From Chryseobacterium sp. MEBOG06 (GTDB taxonomy: Bacteria > Bacteroidota > Bacteroidia > Flavobacteriales > Weeksellaceae): 64,000 bases of DNA. Within the stretch, counting starts at the first letter, position 1. Each line of letters opens with the position of its first letter. The notes beneath the pieces are model-generated. The model saw nothing but the letters and a program-made list of their open reading frames with translations. It was not told the origin of the DNA and searched no databases. Shown here piece after piece: positions 36,267-45,129 of the stretch. Location of the stretch: assembly GCF_021869765.1 (NCBI RefSeq), contig NZ_CP084580.1:372001-436000 (forward strand), in the 5' to 3' direction. A program made the translations under genes and the position numbers.

Positions 36267-37214
36267 TTATTTGAATAAATTAGACACTTGTCTTGAGATA
36301 GCAGCCTTATGTATTTTGGTTGTCAGATTATAATTGACCTGTATTGTTCTCATATATCCATTGGGACCATAATAGTTGTTGGGAATAGTAGCCTTGCCGG
36401 AATATTTACCTTTAACCGGAGGATTTCTAGTACCCGACGTTGCGCCCATATGATCTGTACAAGTTACTCTCACAGTATAAGTATCTACAAGATTCCCATG
36501 ATCCACTTTTATAATCCTTGCCGTTGCATTGAAACTTCCATGAAATGTACTTGTTGGATTAGTAATAATGTTGCTTAAAGCATCAGCCATATAGGTTTTA
36601 TCATCTAACCACTGATTCCCTGTATTAAATTTCTCAGGATTATTTCGGCTGACATCCCTGGTTCTGGTACCTTTATCTATATAACTGTCTACAAGCTTTT
36701 CTATCCCATAATATATTTCCTCAATATTTAAGAATTGGTTTCCCATTTTAGAATTTTCATCAAAATTTCTCACGGCTTTTCCTGTTCCAAATACCCATTG
36801 ATAAAACAACGAATAGGGATCAACTTCCTTATCTGACTTTTCACGGGAAAGCCCTCCTCCGGAAGCTGCATTAACTGTTTCAGCAATCTCCTGATATTTT
36901 AGCCTATAAGCCTTCTGATCACTAGATTCTTTTCTACCACAGGTACCACATGTTCTTTTTTTAGGTGATCCGTCTGGAAGAAGTGCTTTCAATTTCATGT
37001 CATTATAAAGATGCAACTGATCAATACTTAAAGTCATCATATAGCTTTTTTCAATCTTTTTAGTCTCAGGATGATTGATATTGCCGGTTCTGTCTAAGCT
37101 TTCTTTGAGTTTTTTATACAGGGCTTCTGCACTGAGATTCGAAGAATGAGCAGTCTGCTTTGGCGCTTGCTGGTGGGGCTTGTTGCCCTTTTCTACAGCA
37201 CTTGTTGATTTCAT
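36267..37214 (-). CDS. Effector-like protein 3 with shared N-terminal domain
   Basis: A 315-residue protein with no signal peptide. Residues 1-72 are the shared block (RTGNINHPET at 42-51, TLSIDQ at 61-66). It then has a CGTCG pair (89-93), a segment DPYSLFYQWVFGTGKAVRNF and a C-terminal beta-rich domain (about 215-315) with His/Asp-containing TYTVRVTCTDHMGATSGTRN. These conserved-looking polar residues might be catalytic, but I cannot assign a toxin family. It is followed by three tandem immunity-like lipoproteins. A periplasmic target is suggested by the lipoprotein partners. Confidence 0.72.
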   Translation of the reverse strand: MKSTSAVEKGNKPHQQAPKQTAHSSNLSAEALYKKLKESLDRTGNINHPETKKIEKSYMMTLSIDQLHLYNDMKLKALLPDGSPKKRTCGTCGRKESSDQKAYRLKYQEIAETVNAASGGGLSREKSDKEVDPYSLFYQWVFGTGKAVRNFDENSKMGNQFLNIEEIYYGIEKLVDSYIDKGTRTRDVSRNNPEKFNTGNQWLDDKTYMADALSNIITNPTSTFHGSFNATARIIKVDHGNLVDTYTVRVTCTDHMGATSGTRNPPVKGKYSGKATIPNNYYGPNGYMRTIQVNYNLTTKIHKAAISRQVSNLFK

Positions 37215-37260
37215 GGATTTAGTATTTTAAATTTTAAGGTTCAAAATTCAACCTTTTTTG

Positions 37261-37292
37261 CAAAAAACTCTTCCTTTTTGAGAAGAGTTTTC
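37261..37292 (-). terminator. Terminator separating the TPR-like gene from the effector island
   Basis: AAACTCTTC / GAAGAGTTT stem with a T6 run on the minus strand, about 33 bp past the stop at 37325. It lies within the segment homologous to the upstream regions of the other effector-like genes. Confidence 0.75.
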
Positions 37293-37324
37293 CGTAGTTG
37301 CGGTAAAAGGCCTGTTAGTGAATT

Positions 37325-40045
37325 TTATTTCATAAAATAACTAAAATATGAACAGCTTCCCATCAGATCCTTTGTAGTTTCCGTATCTGAATATTGTGCT
37401 TTCAGCTGTGCAAAGTAGGTTCTGTATTTTTGGTTCTTCAGATTATCCATCTCTTTCTGGCGGGCATCTTCTTTTTCAGACCATTTTGGATCAGAATAGT
37501 CAAAATCTTTAGGAGCTTTTGCTTCATACTGGTAATATTTACCCTGTTCAGCACTTGCCATCTGGAACAGTACTCTTGCTTTTTCTTCCTTATTGTTTAA
37601 CAGCTTAAGGGCTTTCTGATAATAGCCAATGGCTAAATCAAAATTATCCGGCTCAATATAAGTCTTGTCAAGGAAGTTTTTATAATAATACTTGTAAGGG
37701 TTAGCCCTGTCTGTATTCGAGAAGTTATATTTTCCTCCGTTGCTGTTGTCTATGTCCATTACGAAAAGCTGTCGGTAATATCCTAAAATAGATGTATTAT
37801 ATAGCAGATTCCCAATGAGCTGGTTGGCCTTTGCAGCCTTTTCATCATTTCCGGTTCCGATTTTCTTAAGCTGGATAAGTACATTCGCCAGTTCAAGTTT
37901 GTCCATGCTGTTTTTAATAAAAGGAAAATCGGAGTAGTTTTCGGCCTTCATACTTTCATTTTCAGGGCTCCCAAAGCTTTCCCAAACATTATGGCCGAAA
38001 ACAAGATTAGGGATGTTTTTAAAACCATTGTATTCAGCAGATTCATATTGTTTTTCTGTGGTTTTTCGACCTTCCGTCTCTGTCCAGTCATAGTTTACCC
38101 TCGGAATTCCCTTGAAGTTCTGAGCCTTTTCGTAATATGATTTTGCCTTTTCAAAGTCAGCAAGCCTCATCGCCCGGTCTCCATAAATAGTACTGAAAAA
38201 AGCATCTATATTTCCTACGCTGTCCATGTTTTTAGCAATGATCTGCTGCTCAAACTTGGTTTTGTTAGGTTTTCTATAGAACTCTTCAACGCTCTTTACC
38301 AGGTTGGAGTTCGGGTTGTATTGTAAGTCAGAAAGCTTATTATTCATTAAAAATGACTTTCCGTCTTCTCCCTGAAGGAAGTAGCGGTTGGCAATAACAT
38401 CTTTAAGGAAATCGGCGGTTGAATGAGTGTCCCCGTAATAATCATCTGTACTTACAGTATCCTTCTTTACTTCTTTCTCTACAAAATATTCCGCATAATC
38501 TTTCATTAAATGATCCTCATAGGCAGCATCAATTTTGGGCTGGGAAACAATATCGTTAAGAACTTTCATTCTTTTGATTTCCTCCAGATATTCGGGATTG
38601 GTGGTTTTAATGTCGTTCAGGATTTCAGAACTTCCTTTATAGTCTTTCTTTAAAAACTTAAGATAAGCATCAGCAATCTGCCAGTATTCGTCTTTGGATT
38701 TTTCTTTTGTTTTCTCTGTGAATTTCTCAAGATCCTCGAGATAATCCTGAGTCTTCTCATCATACCAATAGTTTGTTCTGGAATAAAAAGGAATTCGGTC
38801 CGGGTTGCTGAAAAGCTCATCATCACTTAGGTCAGCTTTGCCTTCATTATCGGTTTTATCGGACTTGGAGCCTCCGAAAAGATTTTTAAAGAACCTTACA
38901 ATTTTCTGCCAGAAAGAAAGCTTTTCTTCTTTTACTTCCGATGTAGGTTTGTCTGCGGAAGTATTTTTCGAAGAACTATTTTCCGTATTATCTTTTTTTG
39001 CGGCTGTTTTCTGAGCAGCGTCTTCGGTATAATAATAAGTAGGCAGGTAGTTTCTTTCAAGCTCATTGATACTTCTTACTGCCATTACTTTCAGGATCTC
39101 AGAATCAGGATTGATGTCGTACATCTTTTCCATAATAGGAATAGGATTGTTGTAATCCTCATAGCCCAAAAGAAAATAAGCCATGTTTTTTTCCTCATTT
39201 GTTCCCGCTCTTTTCATAATATTACTGAAAGAAGCCGTATCCGAAAGTTTCATAGAAACAAAAGCAGACTCCTTACGGTCTTTACTGTTCATAAATACCT
39301 GAAAGAAGTTCCAGTTGGCATCACTGTTCATCTCTAAACCTCTTTGTGCCCCTGCAAGCTGATCCAGTGCCATAAAGTAAACAGCACCTTTTAATTTGAC
39401 AGGCTCTATATAAGTTTTGAATGCCTGTAATGCAGCGTCATAATTTCTTGTATAATGATTCAGACGAACCAGCTGATATCCGTAACGCTGCTTAATTTCA
39501 GGATTTCTTGCCGCATTATACAAAGATGCTAAAGCTGCAATTGTTTTGTTGTAATCAAGAGCCGTGGCATTCTTCCTATTGGCATCTCTGTCATAATAAA
39601 ATGAATTTTCACTTTCTACATAATTGATACTCATATAAGGCTCCAGATATTTGGCCTCAATCAGGTAATCAATAGCTTCATGATATTTCTGATAAAAACC
39701 GGTTCCCAGTTTCTGTAAAATCGGATTGGCAGGTTTGCCGGCTTTTAGTGCATTCAGATCATTCATGCTCATTTTATAAACCAGATTCTGAGTATCTGCA
39801 TAAGTGAGCTGATTGTTGAAGAATTTTTTCCACGTTTCAATATTATCATCAGGGATCAGGGATGCATTGTAATCCGTGTAAAATCTCGATGAGTAGTTAT
39901 GTAGAAAAGGAAGGTAAGACTTATCTTTTATGATGCTTTGTGTAAATAAATTAAAGTATTCATAATCCGGATCTGACCACGCACAGGCGTCAGATTGTGT
40001 ATAGAAAAGTGATACTACCGCAAGCGAAAGAATATACTTTTTCAT
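37325..40045 (-). CDS. Large exported TPR-like protein (906 aa)
   Basis: A signal peptide (MKKYILSLAVVSLFYTQSDA) is followed by an N-terminal CAWSDPDYEYFNLF motif and long alpha-helical repeats typical of TPR/SEL-like scaffolds (Tyr/Ala/Leu-rich helices through the protein). A mid-protein insert has LSFWQKIVRFFKNLFGGSK, an amphipathic or membrane-inserting stretch at about 370-390, and a Lys/Asp-rich low-complexity linker. Function is not known. The preceding lipoprotein gene is on the same strand 118 bp away. A terminator separates it from the effector island. Confidence 0.68.
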   Translation of the reverse strand: MKKYILSLAVVSLFYTQSDACAWSDPDYEYFNLFTQSIIKDKSYLPFLHNYSSRFYTDYNASLIPDDNIETWKKFFNNQLTYADTQNLVYKMSMNDLNALKAGKPANPILQKLGTGFYQKYHEAIDYLIEAKYLEPYMSINYVESENSFYYDRDANRKNATALDYNKTIAALASLYNAARNPEIKQRYGYQLVRLNHYTRNYDAALQAFKTYIEPVKLKGAVYFMALDQLAGAQRGLEMNSDANWNFFQVFMNSKDRKESAFVSMKLSDTASFSNIMKRAGTNEEKNMAYFLLGYEDYNNPIPIMEKMYDINPDSEILKVMAVRSINELERNYLPTYYYTEDAAQKTAAKKDNTENSSSKNTSADKPTSEVKEEKLSFWQKIVRFFKNLFGGSKSDKTDNEGKADLSDDELFSNPDRIPFYSRTNYWYDEKTQDYLEDLEKFTEKTKEKSKDEYWQIADAYLKFLKKDYKGSSEILNDIKTTNPEYLEEIKRMKVLNDIVSQPKIDAAYEDHLMKDYAEYFVEKEVKKDTVSTDDYYGDTHSTADFLKDVIANRYFLQGEDGKSFLMNNKLSDLQYNPNSNLVKSVEEFYRKPNKTKFEQQIIAKNMDSVGNIDAFFSTIYGDRAMRLADFEKAKSYYEKAQNFKGIPRVNYDWTETEGRKTTEKQYESAEYNGFKNIPNLVFGHNVWESFGSPENESMKAENYSDFPFIKNSMDKLELANVLIQLKKIGTGNDEKAAKANQLIGNLLYNTSILGYYRQLFVMDIDNSNGGKYNFSNTDRANPYKYYYKNFLDKTYIEPDNFDLAIGYYQKALKLLNNKEEKARVLFQMASAEQGKYYQYEAKAPKDFDYSDPKWSEKEDARQKEMDNLKNQKYRTYFAQLKAQYSDTETTKDLMGSCSYFSYFMK

Positions 40046-40163
40046 AGGGTGTGGTGTTTTTTAGTTTTTTATATAATCGTTATACTATTAAAATATCAGG
40101 CGGCTTTTGTCAGAAGAAGAAACTATGATAAAATCTGAAAACTCCGCACAATCTTCACGAGAT

Positions 40164-41135
40164 TTAAAATTTTCGATTTAAAACAAATTTACTATCTAAT
40201 TGATAATAAATAATAGTAAAGTTCGGTATTTTTTTCTCAAGGAAATGAATAACATCCTCCAGCTGGTTCTGGGATATTTCCTCCACCTTTATTCGGAACC
40301 CTTTATTCAGATAACTTCCGAAGTAGAATCCGTCTTTCTGAATTTCAGCTTCATATTCTGATATTTTTTTAAAATTCGGGTTTTCAAGATCCTTTTTAGA
40401 TAATGCATTAATGAGTTTGTGTTTTTCCAAATGGTTGGTAATGATCCCCCAGGAATAAATTGGCAGTGCAACTTCGATGTTCCGGATCGGGTAGTCCTCC
40501 AGTTTTGAAAGATAGCTTTTCAGAATATTGACATCAAGGATAGAGTTTTTATCAGATTTTTCCAAAGGTGAAGAAGTGGAGTAGCACATCAGATATACTT
40601 TTTCTACCGGAGGAATGCCTGTTTGTTTTTTATTCTTGACCTGATGGAGACGCAATGTACAGGTGATTTCCTTTCCGGAAACTTTTTTTAATTCTTTTAA
40701 AAATTTAAAATAATCATCCCTAGTTCCAGCTGTCCAGTCACAGTCAATCTGAATCTCATTACCAGTTTTTAGATGATATTCCTTGGCTTTCTTTTGAATT
40801 AAATGATCAATGCTTTTCGCCAGAAATTGAATTTCCTCAGCAGAAATATTTAGCATCGTTGGATTGGTGATAAAGACGGTAGGGACAATCTCTTTATCTG
40901 TTTGGAAGCTTTTATCTTTTGTGATGACGGCAACGGGCTGAAATTTTCCGCCTACTTTATCAACATCAAAGAATCTTGTGTATAAATATGGGGTAGAAGC
41001 TTGCTCCAATACTTTTGTCTCTTCCTTGTCCAATTTCAAATTGGTTTTCCAGTAATAGAATGTATAATTATGGTTTTCCTTCTTGCTGCATGAAGTAATA
41101 AAGAAGAGCAGGAATAAGAATTTTATTATTTTCAT
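40164..41135 (-). CDS. Lipoprotein with TIM-barrel-like sequence
   Basis: A 323-residue lipoprotein (MKIIKFLFLLFFITSC, Cys16). The order of strand motifs (YTRFFDVD, IQIDCDWTAGTRDDYFKFLKEL, TLRLHQVK, YLMCYS, NIEVALPIYSWGI) suggests a TIM barrel similar to DUF3142-type glycoside-hydrolase-like proteins. Acidic residues in QIDCDW might be catalytic, but no enzyme activity can be claimed. It is the first of a two-gene minus-strand group with the 906-aa protein. Confidence 0.62.
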   Translation of the reverse strand: MKIIKFLFLLFFITSCSKKENHNYTFYYWKTNLKLDKEETKVLEQASTPYLYTRFFDVDKVGGKFQPVAVITKDKSFQTDKEIVPTVFITNPTMLNISAEEIQFLAKSIDHLIQKKAKEYHLKTGNEIQIDCDWTAGTRDDYFKFLKELKKVSGKEITCTLRLHQVKNKKQTGIPPVEKVYLMCYSTSSPLEKSDKNSILDVNILKSYLSKLEDYPIRNIEVALPIYSWGIITNHLEKHKLINALSKKDLENPNFKKISEYEAEIQKDGFYFGSYLNKGFRIKVEEISQNQLEDVIHFLEKKIPNFTIIYYQLDSKFVLNRKF

Positions 41136-41415
41136 TGATATGAGATAGTTTTACAACCATACTTATTTCAGCCATCTTAGATTTGGGACTTTTTGATTTT
41201 TCCAAGCGGATCTGAAAGGGTAGATTTTTTTGATTGAATTTTATATAAAAGGTTTCCTTGTATTTTTAAAAATGAAATTTCTCCATTTTTTTCTGAATCC
41301 TTTTTTATTATTTTCTTTCAAAGTTAAAAATATCTACACAAATTTTAAACCGTAAAACCCAGGTGATTGGCTTTCGGTCGTAATGAAGGATGAAGCCGGG
41401 GCTTGCGGTATTTAA

Positions 41416-41838
41416 TTATTCATATAATCCGCTTTCACAAGTACAGGTTTCTTTATCAATGCTTTCACTTGAAGAACAGCAGCCTTCAAGACTTTTAATA
41501 TTTCCTTTTTCATCAGTAAGATAAATTTTATTCTTATCAAACTTGACTAGTAGAGTTTCATTAAATTTTTTAAAATGTACTTTCATTACTTTGTCAGGAG
41601 AATATTTACCGGCATTTATTTCTTCTGTGGTTTCCTTTCCGTTAGCCTGATTTACCTGCACATATCCGAAGTGGACATCACCGCTCTTTTTTACATCCAG
41701 ATAATAATGAGGAGTTCCGGTACCACTATATCCTTCCAGAATATCAAAACTCCGATGTCCTACAAATGGAACTTTTACCTGTTGTGCTAAAGTAAAAATA
41801 CTGAAACAGAAGATCATTAGAGCGAAAATTTTTTTCAT
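41416..41838 (-). CDS. Secreted small protein
   Basis: A 140-residue protein with a signal peptide (MKKIFALMIFCFSIFTLAQQ) and a beta-rich mature region (FVGHRSFDIL, GTPHYYLDVKKSGDVHFGYV). The Cys cluster GCCSSS...ETCTCESG sits at the C-terminus and should form disulfides in the periplasm or outside. Not recognised. It stands alone, with 280 bp of AT-rich sequence without a gene before the next lipoprotein. Confidence 0.62.
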   Translation of the reverse strand: MKKIFALMIFCFSIFTLAQQVKVPFVGHRSFDILEGYSGTGTPHYYLDVKKSGDVHFGYVQVNQANGKETTEEINAGKYSPDKVMKVHFKKFNETLLVKFDKNKIYLTDEKGNIKSLEGCCSSSESIDKETCTCESGLYE

Positions 41839-42010
41839 AATCCTTTTTCTTCAAAATTAAATATATCTGCGAAACCTGTAAACCGTAAAAACCCGGTTAT
41901 TTTGTGCCGGAGGCTATTCTTTTAGAAAATGTTAAAGATTTCTAAGTTTAGAATTAATATAATTGGTCATAGGTCGGTAGAATTGTTACGGGCTGCCGGT
42001 AGAATAAAGA

Positions 42011-42035
42011 AAACCACTCCCCAAAGAAGTGGTTT
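42011..42035 (-). terminator. Terminator of the glycerol operon
   Basis: AAACCACT / AGTGGTTT stem, with T-rich sequence following on the minus strand, about 24 bp past the stop at 42059. Confidence 0.8.
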
Positions 42036-42058
42036 AGTATAATTTAGTTAAAGTTATA

Positions 42059-42862
42059 TTAAAAAACGGTAGCTGCTAATTGAATTCTTGCGTACTTGTT
42101 AGAAGGATTCCACATCGCCATCATGGAAACGGGAAGACTATAATGCTCGGTGATTTTAACCACTTTTCCTGCTTTTACTCCAACATTCACTATGTCAAAG
42201 CTATTTTTACCATTTCCATACAGAAACGTACTGTCATTAAGTGTAAATCCTGCTCCTACAAAAGCATCCAGGTTCACTTTCTGGCCCTTGATGACAGGGT
42301 AGCTGGCCTGTATGTAAGTAGAATATTTGTTCTTTTTATAGCTTCCATCTGGTTCCAGAACCACTTCTCCGGCATTAGCTCCTCCGTAAAGCATAATATC
42401 AGCTTCAATATTGATGGGGAACGAAGGACCAAACGTATAATTAGTTCTTAGATCGATAATATGAGCAGTTCTTCTTTGGGAATAGCTGAAGATGTCATCT
42501 GCCGCTATTGCCGTATTGATGTTCCTTGAATTATAAAGATCCCATAATCCTATATAAAGTCGTCCGTCAGAATACTGAACATAATAATTGATCTCCTTAT
42601 AATGGGTGTTGTCTTTATCATCTGCTAAGGCAGAAGCGCCCCAGATACCAATCTTCCATTTCTTTTCCGCATCTAAAGCATAGGACAAGTTTCCCATCAC
42701 AACAGGTTTATCCGTAATGATAAGTCCTCTCCATATATGGTTGTTCTGAATGTTGGCGGTAAAGTCCAGCCTTCCCTCTTTGGCATCAGTGTTTTCCTGT
42801 GAAAACAATCTTCCTGTACCCAGAGTGAGAAGGAAGATTCCGTGTAAGATTTTTTTCATCAT
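42059..42862 (-). CDS. Outer-membrane beta-barrel-like protein of the glycerol operon
   Basis: Starting at MMKKILHGIF (42862) gives a 267-residue protein with a signal peptide (LLTLGTGRLFSQ). A longer frame back to 43060 would use the glpF coding region in another frame and is rejected. The mature part has alternating amphipathic strands ending in RIQLAATVF, which suggests a small beta-barrel porin-like protein. It follows glpF by 5 bp, so it may help glycerol or nucleoside-like solutes cross the outer membrane. No specific family recognised. Confidence 0.7.
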   Translation of the reverse strand: MMKKILHGIFLLTLGTGRLFSQENTDAKEGRLDFTANIQNNHIWRGLIITDKPVVMGNLSYALDAEKKWKIGIWGASALADDKDNTHYKEINYYVQYSDGRLYIGLWDLYNSRNINTAIAADDIFSYSQRRTAHIIDLRTNYTFGPSFPINIEADIMLYGGANAGEVVLEPDGSYKKNKYSTYIQASYPVIKGQKVNLDAFVGAGFTLNDSTFLYGNGKNSFDIVNVGVKAGKVVKITEHYSLPVSMMAMWNPSNKYARIQLAATVF

Positions 42863-42867
42863 GGCTT

Positions 42868-43599
42868 TTACTTTAAAAATCCATATAAAACAGCGGCAAT
42901 AATAGCTCCCGTAACAGGGCCTACTACGGGAATCCATGCGTATCCCCAATCGCTGCTGCCTTTTACAGGAAGAATAGCATGCATAATTCTTGGGGCTAAA
43001 TCTCTGGCAGGGTTGATAGCGTATCCTGTAGTTCCCCCTAGAGATAATCCTATTGCCCATACCACAAACGTTACAGGTATGGCTCCTATAGAGCCAAGTC
43101 CTACTTTAGCTGTAGGATCTGCCTCTAAAGAAATACTTGGATTGGCAAAATAAAATATACTGAATACAAGTACAAACGTTCCTATGATCTCACTTATAAG
43201 ATTAGATGATGTTCTCCTGATAGCTGGAGTTGTGCTGAAACAGGCCAGTTTTGCGCCTTCATCTTCCGTGATGGCGAAATGGTCTTTATGAAACAGCCAG
43301 ACCAGAAAAGCTCCCAGCATTCCTCCAATCATTTGTGCGGCAATATAAGTAGGAACCAGATCCCATGAGAACTTTCCTGCTACAGCGAGGCCTATTGTCA
43401 CAGCAGGGTTCAGATGTGCTCCACTTATTGGTCCTGCCACGGTGACCCCTACAAATACTGCCAGTGCCCAGGCTGTAGTAATAACAATCCATCCGGAATT
43501 ATTTCCTTTAGTATCTTTTAAGACAACATTAGCTACAACGCCGTTGCCCAATAATATAAGAAGCATCGTTCCGATTACTTCTGCGATAAATGGAGTCAT
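42868..43599 (-). CDS. glpF: Aquaglyceroporin (MIP family glycerol facilitator)
   Basis: A 243-residue six-TM channel with both NPA motifs: HLNPAVTIG (64-66) and AINPARDLAPR (196-198). The Asp after the second NPA and the following Arg are typical of glycerol-conducting members. It sits between glpK and an outer-membrane protein gene, so glycerol uptake is the expected role. Confidence 0.93.
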   Translation of the reverse strand: MTPFIAEVIGTMLLILLGNGVVANVVLKDTKGNNSGWIVITTAWALAVFVGVTVAGPISGAHLNPAVTIGLAVAGKFSWDLVPTYIAAQMIGGMLGAFLVWLFHKDHFAITEDEGAKLACFSTTPAIRRTSSNLISEIIGTFVLVFSIFYFANPSISLEADPTAKVGLGSIGAIPVTFVVWAIGLSLGGTTGYAINPARDLAPRIMHAILPVKGSSDWGYAWIPVVGPVTGAIIAAVLYGFLK

Positions 43600-43625
43600 A
43601 TATGTATTTTTTAAGGTGAGGGCGA

Positions 43626-45122
43626 TTAATCTTCTATCCAGCTTTGAGCGCTTTTTACAGCTTTCTTCCAGAAGTGGGTCATTTTATCCACTTGCTCTCT
43701 TTCCAATTGAGGATGAAAGTCTTTGTCTACAATCCATTGAGCCTGTATTTCATCTATGCTTTTCCAGTATCCTACTGCAAGGCCTGCCAGGTAAGCTGCT
43801 CCAAGTGCTGTGGTTTCCAGGGTTTTTGGTCTCGTTATTTTAAAACCAAATAAGTCAGATTGTATCTGCATCAGCAGATCACTTGCCGAAGCACCTCCAT
43901 CTACTCTCAGTTCAAAGCTTTCTCTTCCTGAATCTGCCTCCATTGCTTTTACAATTTCATAGACCTGGAATGCGATTCCTTCTAATGTTGCTCTTGCGAT
44001 ATGGCCATCTGTTGTACCACGGGTAATTCCTACGATTGTTCCACGGGCATACTGGTCCCAATAAGGGGCACCAAGCCCTGTAAGAGCAGGTACAAAATAA
44101 ACCCCACCATTATCTTTTACCGTAGAAGCCAGTTTATTTACCTCTTCAGAAGAATGAATAAGTTTAAGCCCGTCCCGCAACCACTGAATGGCTGCTCCGC
44201 CTACAAAAACGCTGCCTTCCAGCGCATAGTTGACCTCTCCATTTATTTTCCAGGCAACGGTTGTAAGAAGATTATTTTTTGAGGAAACAGCTTCTGTTCC
44301 TGTATTCATTAATAAGAAACATCCTGTTCCATATGTATTTTTTACCATTCCGGGGGTTGTACACATCTGCCCGAATAAGGCTGCCTGCTGATCTCCTGCA
44401 ATTCCTGCAATCGGAATTTTTGTGGAAAATAGAGTAGTGGCAGTTTCTCCATATATTTCGCTGCTCTGTTTTACGGCAGGAAGGATAGACCTTGGGATAT
44501 TAAATAACTCTAGTAAGTCATTGTCCCATTCCAGGGTGTGAATGTTGAGAAGCATAGTTCTGCTCGCATTGGATACATCTGTGATAAACATTTTCCCACG
44601 GGTCAGTTTCCAGACCAGCCAGGTATCAACAGTGCCGAAGCATAGTTTTCCTGCTTCTGCTTTCTCTCTGGCTCCCTCTACATTGTCAAGAATCCATTTC
44701 AGCTTGGTTGCAGAAAAATAAGCATCCAGTACAAGCCCCGTTTTTTGATGAATGACCTCGGCGTGTCCCTGATCTTTTAGTTCATCGCAGTATTTTGAAG
44801 TTCTGCGGTCCTGCCATACAATAGCATTATAAATAGGTTCCCCTGTTTCTTTGTCCCAGACAACAGTAGTCTCCCGTTGATTGGTAATACCGATTGCAGC
44901 AACTTCCAGTCCGGAGATGCCTGCTTTGGCTATAATTTCTGCCGCTACGGAGATCTGTGATGACCAGATTTCATTCGGATCATGTTCTACCCAGCCCGGG
45001 GTAGGGAATATTTGTCTGAAATCTTTCTGAGATACATATTTTATTTCTCCGCTGTGGTTGAATAAGATCGCTCGTGAGGAAGTCGTTCCTTGGTCTAAAG
45101 CGAGAATTAATTGTTCATTCAT
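43626..45122 (-). CDS. glpK: Glycerol kinase
   Basis: A 498-residue FGGY-family kinase that phosphorylates glycerol to sn-glycerol 3-phosphate. The ATP-binding start [15 protein letters not shown] and the FGGY signatures ([46 protein letters not shown]) are present. The gene lies 7 bp after glpD and 26 bp before glpF. Confidence 0.97.
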   Translation of the reverse strand: MNEQLILALDQGTTSSRAILFNHSGEIKYVSQKDFRQIFPTPGWVEHDPNEIWSSQISVAAEIIAKAGISGLEVAAIGITNQRETTVVWDKETGEPIYNAIVWQDRRTSKYCDELKDQGHAEVIHQKTGLVLDAYFSATKLKWILDNVEGAREKAEAGKLCFGTVDTWLVWKLTRGKMFITDVSNASRTMLLNIHTLEWDNDLLELFNIPRSILPAVKQSSEIYGETATTLFSTKIPIAGIAGDQQAALFGQMCTTPGMVKNTYGTGCFLLMNTGTEAVSSKNNLLTTVAWKINGEVNYALEGSVFVGGAAIQWLRDGLKLIHSSEEVNKLASTVKDNGGVYFVPALTGLGAPYWDQYARGTIVGITRGTTDGHIARATLEGIAFQVYEIVKAMEADSGRESFELRVDGGASASDLLMQIQSDLFGFKITRPKTLETTALGAAYLAGLAVGYWKSIDEIQAQWIVDKDFHPQLEREQVDKMTHFWKKAVKSAQSWIED

Positions 45123-45129
45123 AAAGCGA

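Larger units (their letters stand above)
34575..36350 (-). repeat. Tandem triplication of an immunity-lipoprotein unit, period about 590 bp
   Basis: Three copies of a unit, each with a lipoprotein gene, a conserved 3' flank (TTGAACAGC, then AAAAAGGCGTCG-type sequence) and, in the inner copies, a relic of the 3' end of effector-like gene 3. Start-to-start distances are 590 and 591 bp. The relics are at 35080-35162 and 35671-35752 and match the last codons of the gene ending at 36267. Confidence 0.85.

Noticed and set aside
36267..37214. Assignment of effector-like protein 3 as a colicin M-type lipid II phosphatase
   Set aside because: Its His/Asp residues do not match the DxYDx5HR pattern of that family.
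42863..43060. N-terminal extension of the outer-membrane protein of the glycerol operon
   Set aside because: It lies wholly over the glpF coding region in another frame, and the Met at 42862 starts a good signal peptide.
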